Positions 22,601 to 32,985 of a stretch of 64,000 nucleotides of DNA are shown in pieces. The position numbers and the translations under genes were made by a program. Every line of letters begins with the position of its first letter. Within the stretch, counting starts at the first letter, position 1. The notes beneath the pieces were generated by a model. That model was given only the letters and a program-made list of their open reading frames with translations. It had not been told where the DNA came from and searched no databases. The stretch covers positions 5,974,362 to 6,038,361 of the forward strand of contig JASSKH010000029.1 in NCBI GenBank assembly GCA_031763025.1, in the 5' to 3' direction. This stretch comes from Macrocystis pyrifera. Lineage: Eukaryota > Sar > Phaeophyceae > Laminariales > Laminariaceae.

Positions 22601-25600
22601 GGTGTGTCGCAGTGGCCGTCGCCGTGCAGTTCGGGTTGGTCGCCATCCGCGCTGCAGTAGCACTGAAAGGATATGATCAAGAAAAGTGCAGAATCGAATA
22701 TGTGTGCTGGGTGTGGGATCTCGGCAGTCATATGCAGGAGCAAACCACTCAGGCGGGGGCTAATGGTTTCGTGTGGAATCTGATGTGATCTCCAATGGAG
22801 TGAAACAATATGATCGAGTAGTTAGTCGAGAAGTACATCAACATGATTTTTAAAATATTTCATTAGATGACATGCACGGACTCGCTCACAGAGCCTCAAC
22901 GTGTTCCGCATTGCCTGTGTAGGCCAGCCGAAGACCGATCTATGAAGTCAACTGAGTCGGGATGTTCTCTTGGTTGCCTTTTTTTGTTGGGCTCCTTCTC
23001 TAGTATTCCTCCTTCACTTTATCTCTAATGGTTCGCAAACGTGTGGCAACTATGCACATTTCAGTACGTAGTGGTCTAATCGTTTCTATCATAATCGGGC
23101 AATTGCTTTGCGTTCGTACGACGTGTCCGCAATAAGGCATTTGCTTCGAGTAGGCATTGTATGTCGTTGCTTTAGACTTACGGGATTGATCTTGGCGATG
23201 CCTTGGTTCTAAATTGCCCCACGAATATTCGGTTTTGTGAATGTCGAAGCGCTACAGTACATACTCCCGACAACATCGATGATAGATATTACGCCCGCTG
23301 GTGCGAAAATCTATTCATGCACGAGTGTAGCGTACGATTGCCCGCACGTACTATCGATACAATTTTTTTGTGAATGACAAGAAATTCATCATGATTAGAC
23401 ATAAACTTTTGTCAAGCATGAAGATATCTGATCTTGAACAAATTTTTTAGCTATGTGGATTGTAGTACTGTACACTACACGGTTGACCCAAAATAGTAAC
23501 GGTTGTTTGCGTCAAGACACTAAAATTCCTTTAAAAGGTAAATAAACTGTAGGTTACAGTGTGCCATACTAACCGCCATAAAAACCAAACTATCAACGAC
23601 CGTAAGCACAACCAACTTACCGCCATAACCCGATAATACGTAATAGTCAACAGAGCACTTTTGACCTTGTGGATTCACATCAATGCGCACTAGAGTATTC
23701 GAACAGCCGTTAGAATGTGGATGACTATGCTGTGTCCGAGATGCGTGCGCATCCTGGCTGACGTTCAAAACCAGCGCGCGACCAAGCTTGACCTTCATAA
23801 TGTTGACCGCTCTTGAAAGCGACCGTAATAATCTGTCATCGATTACAACGCGAAACGATGTGCTTACCTCTACTCCCCACTGGGTTCCGAAGTAAGTAGA
23901 CCCTTCGCACCTGACCGAGCATATCTGATGCGCGAGAAAAGAGCGAAACCACAAAAACGACGGTCTTTCAATCGGGCTTAGGAATAAATATGAACTGTAG
24001 ATCCGTCCTCACACGAAGAGCTCAGTATTCATCCCACAACATGACGTCGAAAGGGTTTATTCGGAAGGAAACCCGACCAACAATATAATGCTCTGGTCCT
24101 CAACCTAAAATGGATCGTATATTATACGGGTCGTGCATGGCGAACTGCTGTATGTGCAATCTGTGATCTTGGCGCGTGTTCTATTATTTAACACAACGAA
24201 GACATTCATGCAAAGAGCTGTACAGGCCGCACCCACGCGTTCTTACTCATTTGGTTAGCGCAACACAGGCGTGGTTGGGGACGGATTGCTTGGGAATAGC
24301 AGTACGCAAAGCATTCCGGCGTAGGAAATGATTCAAATGTTGTGGCTTCCTGTGAAACGTTCAACTGATTGACATGTGTTTTAATATCCTGTTCCTCATG
24401 CTCTGATACAAGTACTAAGTGCCTGTAAATGTGTTCAAGATCGTCGGAATCTGAACGGACATACTGGAGAGGTGGGCAGGGAAATATGGCGGGGCAACGC
24501 ACACTGCAATACCTTCCTGTGATACCGTGTTTAGTATTCCCTCCGACAGTATTTACTTACATTGATCACTGTTTGACGATACCCTCGCACCATGTCTTTA
24601 GGTAGTTCAGGCGCAAATAGACCACTACGTCGCGAACGTCAACGCAGGGAGAGGCTCATTGGATTAGCAGTTCGTACACGTTTCCAGATTCACAACCTCG
24701 TCTTCTTCCAGCACCGCTGCCTGGTCTGAACAACTATCACCCTGCGGTTTAATTGAACAAAACCCCAATCTCGCCCGTGGCTGCCCACAGCTCCTACAGC
24801 ACGTACCGCCGCCGACATAATATGCTGATGTAAGAGGTAATCCCCGGACAGAGTTCGGTTGGGGGAGGCCACGTCCTTGTAGCACCCTACAAAGTCGTAG
24901 TCGACGCGCGGCATCTCGTCGTATGGCGAAATGGTCGTGGGCGACGGGGTAGTGGACGGCGTAGGGGACGGTGTAGGGGGCACGGACACGGGGGGGTGGA
25001 CCGGCATGCCTCTGTAGGCCGCGACAGTGCCCTGCAAACAGCCGAGGGTTACAGTATCGGAAAGAACAACAGGATAACCAATCTTTAGCGGGTGTGTCTG
25101 TCAGCTTCCGAGAGACGAGTGGGCACGTTTCGTCGGCATTGCCCAAAGGTGAGAGACAGGCGGGGGTGAGAGGCGGGGGGTACTGAATGTTGTTGATGGG
25201 TGCTGTCGTCGACCATATATCCGCGTATGCCTTCACTGCCGGAATAGAGGGCGGCGTGGTTTTACCGACAATGAAAACGTTGAGTGATTGATTAGGGGGG
25301 AGGGATTGGGAGTTGAACTCAACAATTTGCCTGTTTCCTGCGTGATTATGTTTGTTTAGGATTGGATAAGATTCTGTGTCCATCTTCGGTTGATAAACCG
25401 GAGGTATCAGCGATACCTTTCAGGTTCAGAGTCTCTTCGAGGGGTATCCAGCGAAACGATTCGATTCTCCGTAAGCGTACTACCCCCTGTGCAATAATCC
25501 GGCGACTTGTAAACTATATCCTTCGCTCAATGATCCGAGAAAAGTTCAAATGTTTATTGGGAGTTACCTTGGATTGTTATATCTGATGCTGGCTGATCGG

Positions 25601-28249
25601 CCGGCAATAAACTGCGTAGGTGGAGAATCGAGTTATCGAGCTGCGTACCTCTGCAAGCACGTTGACCAATTTCGAAAAGGACACGGCCAACTTAGTGGCT
25701 TCGCGGGTGTAATACGACTGTGATTGACTGAAAAATACAAATCGAATCGCGAACAAATATATCGCAGACGAAGAAGCATAGGGGAGTTCGGGGGGGGACG
25801 AGGCAGGCGGGTGTGTAATTATGTAATACGTGACCGTTGTCGTATGACCAAACTCCCTGCCGATCCAGCAATTCAGGGACCAAGCGCGTTGTCTTTTGAC
25901 GACATTATTTCACCAAGCGCGAAGCTCCGTGCAATGTTTAATGAGTTTCATGTGAGGTTGATCCATATATGAAACTCTGGCGAAGTGGACTTTCTTGGAT
26001 ATGGATTGTGGTGTCGTCGAGTCGATCGATGACTACTTCATGATATTTGTTCTTGTTTAGTGGTATCTTTCACATATTTGAAGTCCAGGAGTCGTACATC
26101 TGCATGATCTAGAACAACACGTTCTATGTTGGACACGCACTGTGCATGTTGATCCTGCAGAACATCTTGTGACAGCAGGTTGGAAATTTCTTTGTCTAGA
26201 TCGTGATCGGTCAGAAGACACGGGAAACGTTTAAACGCATTTGGTCTTGCGTTTGTACTCCCTAGTTCTCACCATGTTCTCCTTGATGGTGCGAGCGTTG
26301 TCTTCAGTCTCGGTACCCGTTGACCTTTCTTGGTAGATCACGTTCGGGTTCGAAAAGTAGTTGGCGTAGGGAGACCGGGGGAGGCCAGACGCGCAGTCGT
26401 AGCTCATGATCGTCCGGTACCTGAACTGCAAACGGCCGCCGCACGGCCCAAGCCATCAGACAAATACCGCCAGAACCTAGCGTGATCTGAGGCAACCTTT
26501 CAGAATGAACCCTTACCCTTCTTTGTCAGAGAAATACAATTGGAATTTGAGTCAACCCTATTTTTTCGATAGTAAGAAAATGGTTTCACGATGCTCGCGG
26601 CTTAAGACCTGTCCGGTACCCTACCAAAACAAATGTCGCGGGCTCAGTCCGTCTAACGGCGACAAACGATAAAACAAATGACCACAGGACAGCGCTAGCC
26701 AAATGAGACCGCACGTTATGGAACCACGTTGTGTCTTCTTCGCCTTCTTGGTATTTGTTTCACGACCTACAGCCTAAACGCTGTGCAGCAGCAGTGCGTA
26801 TTGTGAACATGAACAGTGCCCGTAGAATGTCTAATGTTATACGCATCGCTCTCGTATATATCACCAAGTAAACGTCACACGTACAACTTGTATGTATCGT
26901 TCTCGTATATAGCACCATAAGGTTTATTTTCGTACATGCGGAATTAAAAAACGCTGCAACAACATAGTGTGGCGTATTGTCCCCGCCACTCTTTAGGGCC
27001 GGTCCGAAAAATAAAAACGAAATATAGAAACGAAGAGCAGAACTAAAGAGCACGTGAGTTTTATTGGTCAAATCAAAGAAAAATAGAAGTAGAGATCCCG
27101 ATATATCCACTTTTAAGTCGCAGAGGACTTAATCAAAACGAAATAAGCGCCCAAATAAACGAGATATAGGTTGCCCAGGGTCGAAGTGGAACATAAGAGG
27201 GGCTCTAAGCATTGGGATTAAGTCCCGATAACGTTTCTTCGACTGGTTGGCAAGCGCATGATGGACTAGGTAGTGCATGTGGCTGCCACACGGCTTGTCT
27301 ATTGACGGCGCGAGTTTATATGGGTAGGGAAACATTAAGGGGTGCCCCCGCAATAGAAGGGGGGATCCGGAAGAGGCTGTAGCTGTATATGTTTCGACAT
27401 GAGTTCCTCTGAACATTCAAACGTCTGACATCAAACAGCGATGTCAAACAGCGATGGCCGACACACAAGTTCTAGAGCACTCTTGGAGGGAGCGTGTTGC
27501 GAACCGTCTGATGTACAGGGTGCTTCTCGTGAGCGAGTTGTGTCTATCCACCGTCGCTGTCGAGCGCTATCGCCGGGAATCACGTGCTGCGGCGGTTGAG
27601 CCATTCTTAACAACCGCACAAATTCGACTCCGATTCTCCGTTTTATTTCATTTTTTTTTGTTTGTTTTTCATTTTCGTCCTCGTTGGGACCGGCCCTCGG
27701 GGGTGAGATAGTGGCCAGAACTCATTTTCGTCGGATTTTCACATATGAAGAACTTAACAGAACAACAGAGTGTTTGCGATAGAGGTAAAAAAAAAAAAAA
27801 TTACTTCCGCTAAAATAAGTGAATTTCCTTCCCTTCCTGATTTCGGTGTGTTTGCGAGTGAGGTAAACCAAATCCTGCGGGCGACGCCTCCGAAAATAAG
27901 AAGGGAAGTGGGGAGGTGAGGCAACGCGGCAAACAAACAAAAAAAGAAGAACGGAAAAAAACAGTGATAGCCCAGCAACGGTTCGGCGGCAGGGTTGACC
28001 GCGAAGCCATCATTGCCATCCCACGACTACAAGCCGCAGCACAGCAAGCAGCAGCTAGCTGGCGATAGCTGCAGCTAGGGGCAGCTTGGGCAACAAAAAT
28101 AAACAGCGTCAGCACCAGCACCAGCACCAACCAGCTTCCGTTTTGGGATTGCTGTTGCTGCTGCTGCTGCTGCTGTTGCTGCCCTCGGCCTACGCACGCC
28201 ACAGCGCCGGCGCGCTCCGCTCCGCCGCCGCCGCCGCCGCCACCGCCGC

Positions 28250-28302
<53 letters not shown>

Positions 28303-31300
28303 ATGTTGCTGCTGCAGCCGCAGTATGGTGAAATCAAAATAATACACGAGCTGTCATGCTGTCGCGCTCTGTACGAGTACGAGTACGAGTACGAGTGAGT
28401 ACGGGTCCATTTTTGGGACGACGCATCCTCCACATCGTCACCAAGCGGGCGAAAGCGTGTACCGTAGCAGCGGCGGCGGCCCGCTGGCACAGTCCGACGC
28501 CGCTGGTGCGCGCTATACACAAGCTACACATCTCGAGCCTCTGTGCTCCCAGCGGTTGTCGTGATGCGTACAGCAAGCAGCATGGTGTCATGGAAGATGC
28601 TCGGTGTTTTGATCCTTCGAGATTTGAGTTGCGTTCTGCATCGGGATAATGCTCGGTGCGTGTAGGCCAATGAAACAGAGAGCCAAAAGTTACCGTAACT
28701 TTCGCTGAAATCCTTACTTCGCTAAAGTACTTTTCGGCCGATTTCTCAGAAATTTACCTCACAAATTTACCTAGGGAGAATTTTTAGAGAAGTAAAAGTA
28801 AAAAAAAAAAATCGCAAACACTCCGACATTGACTTTCACACGGGGTGTAAATCACTTTTGTCTGCCACCACGTTGCTGAGGTGATGAAGATCAAACAGCA
28901 GGCAAAGTGGTACCAAAATGTGCAGTCTAACCGGTACGTTGAGGATATTGATATTTTCCGTTAAGGGTCAGTATCTCCGAAGGCAAACCTCAACGGCCTT
29001 GTGTTAATGAAAAGGACTGCACTGTTTATTCATCATTCTTGTGCACAGGACGGTTTACCAAAATGCGTTGAAACGGCCTCATTTGCGAAGAGGCATATTT
29101 TTTGTTCAAAAATACAAACGACGGCCTTACATTAAAAATATGTTACTCTTTCACTGCTTCACCATAACCAATCAATACACTCACGGGTTATCGCCGTCGC
29201 AGTAGCGGAGACCATGCGAGTACTTGGAGTCGGAGGAGGTGTTCTCCCTGTTGTGGCCGCATCCCAAATTGTGGCCGAACTCGTGGGTATGGATGTAGTT
29301 GCTGAGGCATGTCGGCTTCACCAGCGAGTAGGCGTACGCCTCGCTGTGGAAGGTGTATCTGTGTGGAGACATAGAAGAATGGGACCGGGTGGAACGAGGT
29401 AGAAGGAAATATAGTTTGGGTTTCACGTACTATCATCGACAAGCTGCCGCTATTCCCGCAATTAAACTAAGGGCCATTCCTAACAAAGAAAACAAATCAC
29501 GATTCGTGAGATTTTTGTCCTGAATCACGACATGAAAGCTCACGATTCATGGCGCCATTTTTGATTAGCTTTTCCCTAAAAATCCGAAAATCACGACTCG
29601 TGACATTTGTGGTGTCTCGAACTACGCCTGATCAAGACACTACGCAACCCACACGCACCAACGGTATCCGAAGGTCCGTGTAGGGGCATGGCAGACTGTA
29701 CTTCGTTCGCCGCTTGTGGACAACCGGCGGCTACCAAAGGCACCACTGCGCGCGGGCTCACGAGGAGGTCGTGGTCTGGATATGTCGATGAGGAGGAGCC
29801 ACGGCTCGAAGACAAACGCGAAAATGGCCCGAGAATATCACTGGCCAGGCGGGGCGGACGCCCTGGGATATAGAATCTCTCGAACCGGGCTTGGCCGACG
29901 GTCGGTGAAATTGGTATCTCGCAGGCTGGTTCAGGCTTGGGCCCGTGATTCGAATATATCACGGGCTGGGCTAGGTGCGGCCGGCCCGGCACGGCCTGGC
30001 CGTGCCTCACTCGCGAGAGTTGGCTCCACTCCCAAAACTGGGTTTGAAATATCGTATTTTTTACAACTTGAAAATATCACGAAACGTGACGTTTTCAGGC
30101 TTTTTTCGCCAGAACTGAAACGTCGTGATCTTTCGGCATGATAAAAAAGAACGAATGGTGATTTTTGGTTCGGTTCGTTAGGAATGGCCCTAAGTGTCAC
30201 ACACCGGATAACCTGCAATACCCCCCCCCCCCCCCTTTTAAGCTGGGGTTCTTCGTAACGGGGAAAGTCCAAAAGCCATACGACGTGCCTATCGAAAGGT
30301 CTCTACAGCATATTTCAATGGCCACCCACCTTCGTTTTTAGCAATCGCCTTGGATTGGCACATACGATTCGACAACGAGGGTGATTGATATTTCGTGTTG
30401 TACGGTACTGCTGTACGTGGTTCTTGATGTCGTCCTCATCACCCTAGTTTCCCTACCTCGTAGTCAGCGGATAGAGGCACATGATATTGAGGGATAAGGC
30501 ACTCCGCATCCCAAGGTGTGACATGGAGCGAGTACATTCCGCCGCCAAAAGACATGCTCGAAACCCTCTAGAAGGGGGGGACGAACATATAATTGGAGGA
30601 ACCTCCGCCAAACCTATACGCAAACTCGTCGCGGCGGACACATATCATCGAATTCCTCTTCCTGATATTGATCTTCAATAAAGAAAGATCTATGATAGGC
30701 ATGACCTAGCTCATGCTCCTGGGGGGGAGCCTTGAACTCTGCATTTCTGATGACACGTCCCCAGATCCTGCGTTGCAACTCACAACGGTGGGTTGGTATT
30801 GCATAATCATTTATAGTATATACCAGGTACCACGGTACTGCGACCAAGTTTAGCCCCGCGGCGGTGAGGCCATTGCGCTCACCCCCATCCGCAGTAGCCG
30901 TCGTCGAAGTCACTAATGACTTGGACCAGGTCGGCCTCGTTGTCGTCCCGAATGGCCATGATTTCCGCGCTCGTGCGGACTTGTTTCAGGGTCTCCACGC
31001 CGCTGGGGTTGCCCTCTACATAAGGGGCCTGGATGGAGCGACATATTCAAAGTGGTCATCGATCTTTGCCATTTTCAGTTTATCAAAGCTGGCCATTGTA
31101 CGAATTTCAGCCAAACACGAATACCTATGAAAATTCGCTTCAGCAGCTCGGCGATTTCGTGTGACACACACCCTTTCGCGCTGCAGTTAGGAAACTCTGC
31201 ACCCTGATGCGGTGTCCTGGCTTCCCTTGTCCGAGGGCCCAGCACCTTATTGAAGTCACAATATGCAGCACTCGCGTTACATCAGCTATAGACTACCAGT

Positions 31301-32985
31301 ATGTACCTATCATCACTTTCATAATAAACGAGCAAGACAAAAGCTAAATCATATGTCGGATAGATTAAAGGACAGCTGCGGTTGTGTTCGGGTCGCTGTC
31401 GTTGAAACCGATATTGCCCGAAAACGAGATTCCCTGAACAAGAATAGCTTCGCGAGGGTTCCTGATACTTTGATCGTTTTCGAATATGCTGATTGAGCAC
31501 ACACCCCTACTCCCATTGCTGTCTTCTGGGAGTGGCAACACCGGAACATAAACAGGCAAGTGGACCTGCCATCTATTGGCAAGTCCGCCTCGTAAGAAGC
31601 TGTCAGTAGGATGCAGCTCACCCTTCATGCGACTCGCCGAACACCTCACGGCGCTCCGCGATTGACGGAAGTTAATTCTTGTTGGTCGGCAACAACCCGA
31701 CGTTATCCGTCTCGGCATTGTAGGGATGCGAGGTGCTACAGTCATACAACTATTGCCATGCAGAATATCGAGTGCCTGCTCACCACGCCCACGCCCCCCC
31801 CCGCTGAGTCTCTTGCCCTGCCCTAAGCTTTTGTTCGAGAACAAGAAGATCAGCCCAAGAACAGCCTAACGACTTTATCGAATACATGATGGCCCCTATT
31901 GTCGAACGCCTCTTTCGAGTTTGACCTGTGCTAGCACCATCGGTCATGGCGTTGTTTGTAGGGGCCTGTATGGCGTGTAAAGAGAGAAGCAACATCTCAC
32001 CAAGCCGATATGGACGGGGTTGAGTTTGACGGCCACCTCGGAGTTGGCGAACGCCTGGTTGGTCCCGATGAAGCTCTCGCCCAGGACGGTCATCATATAA
32101 CCGTCCGTTTTTCCGCCCAGAACGTGCATGGATTTTTTGGTGTACAGAACCATGACATCGATCTGTCGTCGTTAAAGCCCGGGTAGCGGGGTTGGGCGCG
32201 GACCGACAAGGAGGGGTGCGGGGCAGGGTGGAAACGGGGGAAGATGACGGGAACGAGATCCTTTATTAGAGTGTTTGTGACCAAGTGTCTTCAGAAATTT
32301 ACTTTCCTTCCGCTACACAAACTGAATTCCGTCCCCATAATGACTTGGGTGTGTTGGTGGACGAGGTGAACAAGTACTGCAGGCGACGCCACCGAAATCG
32401 TGGGGATGTGCGGAAACGCATAAAAAACGAAAGATAGAAAAACAGCGTGCAGCTAGCAACGGCAGATCAGCAACGGTGTCTCACACCAGTGGCGATTTGC
32501 TCTTCTTTATCATACGCCTAGCCCGCTCACATCACATATCACCCACTATTGTGTGAACACGGTGACCCTATAGTGGGTCGGACCCTTCAACGAGCGAACC
32601 TTGTTCATCGTTGATGATGCACTCGTTTGTTTTGTGGAATGATGTCTGTCGAGGACTCGGGCTCTCGCCGCTTCAAACTACACTTGCGTCTGGGTTTTAC
32701 TGAAGATGATATTTGCCCAACGTTTGCCCAATAATTATTTGTTTAACCCTAATGTAGAAGGTCTTAGTCAAGACACGACGTTGTTGATCTTACCTCATGG
32801 TACTGCTATACCAAGTATATTGACCACAACGCAAAGCTTGGGCCTACTTCCGACGGACATACCCATACACTCACCACAGTGTAATCCGAGTCGTAGTCGG
32901 CCTCCTGCATCCGGCGAGCGGTCGGCTCCTCTGCCGCGTCGGTACTGCTCCACGCAAACGAGGCATAAGTGTACAAGGGATGAGT
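16477..32985 (-). CDS. Spliced gene: M12B-like zinc metalloprotease with five WSC domains (5' end not found)
   Basis: Sixteen GT-AG exons join in one frame to 855 codons and a TAA stop: 32985-32875, 32162-32001, 31028-30883, 29358-29185, 26420-26273, 25031-24807, 23924-23868, 22662-22336, 22093-22037, 21791-21495, 20585-20529, 20059-19733, 19380-19324, 18240-18004, 17222-17166, 16605-16477. Exons 2-5 form a reprolysin-like catalytic domain with zinc site HEFGHNLGCGH (residues about 165-175) and Met-turn IMSY (Met about 203). Pro/Thr-rich linkers and five WSC domains (carbohydrate-binding, Cys-rich) follow. The product is probably secreted or wall-facing and cleaves proteins while bound to polysaccharide; substrate unknown. 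The signal peptide and most of the prodomain must lie in exons upstream of 32985 that could not be identified. Seeing the reading frame kept across all 15 junctions makes the model strong. Expression is not shown. Confidence 0.85.
17166..17222 (-). CDS. Exon 15: 57-nt mini-exon of WSC domain 5
   Basis: Nineteen codons, phase 0: LCHTQCNGYTYYGTRFAVE. Acceptor AATAG, donor GTAAGC. Found by searching for the pattern of the other four mini-exons. Confidence 0.85.
18004..18240 (-). CDS. Exon 14: end of WSC domain 4 and start of WSC domain 5
   Basis: 79 codons, phase 0. CFCSVESDDP through VRCGGYNAISVYEY ends domain 4. Domain 5 opens PLGCWADSKHQRIMRH after a very short linker. Donor GTGAGG. Confidence 0.9.
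18430..19100 (+). repeat. Dispersed repeat of about 700 bp, copy 1
   Basis: It matches 26995-27680 and 33140-34075 in the same orientation. Shared landmarks are GATCCCGATA, TAGTGCATGTGGCTG, GGCTTGTCT, CAGCGATG, TTCTAGAGC, GGGAATCACG-type and ACAAATTCGACTC. It lies in the intron between exons 13 and 14. No coding capacity is recognised. Confidence 0.75.
19324..19380 (-). CDS. Exon 13: 57-nt mini-exon of WSC domain 4
   Basis: Nineteen codons, phase 0: MCASHCHGSAYFGTEYGKQ. Acceptor CGCAG, donor GTATGT. Confidence 0.9.
19579..19683. mobile_element. Palindromic MITE, copy 4 (intronic)
   Basis: It starts TTACGGGGAACCATAGTAAA and ends CTATGGCCCTCCG. It sits in the intron between exons 12 and 13. 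The duplicated intron between exons 8 and 9 lacks it and is shorter by about the element length. Confidence 0.85.
19733..20059 (-). CDS. Exon 12: end of WSC domain 3, linker, start of WSC domain 4
   Basis: 109 codons, the same length as exon 8. It starts CYYSADSDQP where exon 8 has CYCS, so one conserved Cys is Tyr. It ends with VGCYADDRDDRVLTRTMFED and the GTGTGT donor. Confidence 0.9.
20529..20585 (-). CDS. Exon 11: 57-nt mini-exon of WSC domain 3
   Basis: Nineteen codons, phase 0: ICSVRCEGSTYFATQWGEE, differing from exon 7 at two residues. Donor GTAAGC. Confidence 0.9.
21495..21791 (-). CDS. Exon 10: end of WSC domain 2, linker, start of WSC domain 3
   Basis: 99 codons, phase 0. CFCGYDTDYP and ERTCGGYDAISLYDY close domain 2. 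A short SPTSPTTSPTTMSP linker precedes VGCYKDMADPNRTFSGDY. Donor GTACGT, as in exon 6. Confidence 0.9.
22037..22093 (-). CDS. Exon 9: 57-nt mini-exon of WSC domain 2
   Basis: Nineteen codons, phase 0: MCASLCDGFAYFGTEFTRH. Acceptor GACAG, donor GTATGT. Confidence 0.9.
22336..22662 (-). CDS. Exon 8: end of WSC domain 1, linker, start of WSC domain 2
   Basis: 109 codons, phase 0 at both ends. It starts CYCSADGDQP, has ENEMCGGFYANSVYTYV closing domain 1, a PTPPPTVSPTTMPP linker, and VGCYADDSDDRVLTG opening domain 2. Donor GTGTGT. Confidence 0.9.
23868..23924 (-). CDS. Exon 7: 57-nt mini-exon of WSC domain 1
   Basis: Nineteen codons, phase 0: ICSVRCEGSTYFGTQWGVE. Acceptor CATCAG, donor GTAAGC. 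It supplies the central Cys pair and the aromatic TYFG core. Confidence 0.9.
24807..25031 (-). CDS. Exon 6: Pro/Thr linker and first part of WSC domain 1
   Basis: 75 codons, phase 0 at both ends. GTVAAYRG ends the protease part, a linker of PTPSPTPSTTPSPTT type follows, and VGCYKDVASPNRTLSGDY opens WSC domain 1. Donor GTACGT. Confidence 0.9.
26273..26420 (-). CDS. Exon 5: Met-turn
   Basis: 148 nt after a TTCAG acceptor. It encodes YRTIMSYDC (Met codon 26407-26405), then ANYFSNPNVIYQERSTGTET and EDNARTIKENM before the GTGAGA donor. The YFSNP and GTETEDNAR blocks are the usual end of this catalytic domain. Confidence 0.9.
26995..27680 (+). repeat. Dispersed repeat of about 700 bp, copy 2
   Basis: Same family as 18430-19100, in the intron between exons 4 and 5. 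It contains AGAGATCCCGATATATCCA, TAGTGCATGTGGCTGCCACA and GAATCACGTGCTGCGGCGG. It ends at ACAAATTCGACTCCG followed by a T-rich stretch. Confidence 0.75.
28150..28318. repeat. CTG/GCC trinucleotide tracts in an intron
   Basis: A CTG/TTG run near 28150-28180, a GCC/CCG run near 28224-28250 and 17 uninterrupted CTG units at 28252-28302. All lie in the intron between exons 4 and 5, so the poly-Leu, poly-Ala and poly-Gln reading frames here are not protein. Confidence 0.95.
28366..28396. repeat. (GTACGA)n hexanucleotide repeat
   Basis: About four tandem units of GTACGA followed by a variant unit. Intronic. Confidence 0.85.
29185..29358 (-). CDS. Exon 4: zinc-binding active site
   Basis: 174 nt, phase 2 in and phase 2 out. 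It contains HEFGHNLGCGH at 29285-29253: three His zinc ligands and the catalytic Glu in HExxHxxGxxH form. Flanks AYAYSLVKPTCLSNYIHT and HGLRYCDGDNP are typical of the family. Donor GTGAGT. Confidence 0.95.
29471..30190. mobile_element. 720-bp TIR element with TAA target duplication
   Basis: It begins GGGCCATTCCTAAC and ends with the exact inverse GTTAGGAATGGCCC. TAA flanks both ends (29468-29470 and 30191-30193). A 3-bp TWA target and a short GGG-starting TIR fit the PIF/Harbinger group. There is no transposase, so it is non-autonomous. It lies in the intron between exons 3 and 4. Confidence 0.8.
30883..31028 (-). CDS. Exon 3: catalytic domain middle
   Basis: 146 nt, phase 0 in and phase 2 out (donor GTGAGC). 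It encodes APYVEGNPSGVETLKQV through MAIRDDNEADLVQVIS and ends DDGYCGW. The split glycine codon is completed by exon 4. Confidence 0.85.
31610..31770. repeat. Dispersed repeat, pairs with 61185-61330
   Basis: Both carry CTTCATGCGACTCGCC, AACACCTCACGGCGCT, GGTCGG, ACCCGACG and ATTGTAGGGA in the same order and orientation. This copy is in the intron between exons 2 and 3. Confidence 0.7.
32001..32162 (-). CDS. Exon 2: start of the catalytic domain
   Basis: 54 codons, acceptor GACAG, donor GTGAGA. It encodes IDVMVLYTKK, then GGKTDGYMMTVLGESFIGTN and QAFANSEVAVKLNPVHIGL, the conserved first strand and helix of M12B-like proteases. Confidence 0.85.
32875..32985 (-). CDS. Exon 1 of the visible gene (probable prodomain end)
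   Basis: Thirty-seven codons ending ADYDSDYTV before a GTGAGT donor. Joined in phase 0 to exon 2 it gives DSDYTV-IDVMVLYT, the usual prodomain-to-catalytic transition of reprolysin-like proteases. The acceptor (GCAAG) is weak, so the start is tentative. Confidence 0.5.

Larger units (their letters stand above)
18240..24950 (-). repeat. Tandem segmental duplication of a two-WSC block with introns
   Basis: Exons 6 (3' part) to 10 (5' part) are paralogous to exons 10 (3' part) to 14, in exon length, sequence and intron sequence (for example 22680-22800 versus 20090-20200, and 24400-24600 versus 21070-21300). The copies differ mainly by element insertions or deletions in introns. Confidence 0.85.

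Noticed and set aside
24664-25383. Minus-strand frame of 239 codons, longer than the WSC exon there
   Set aside because: It is a shifted frame over exon 6; the frame with VGCYKD and correct splice phases is shorter but right.
28075-28520. Poly-Gln, poly-Ala and poly-Leu reading frames over 80-230 codons
   Set aside because: They are six-frame products of trinucleotide repeats lying inside an intron of the minus-strand gene.
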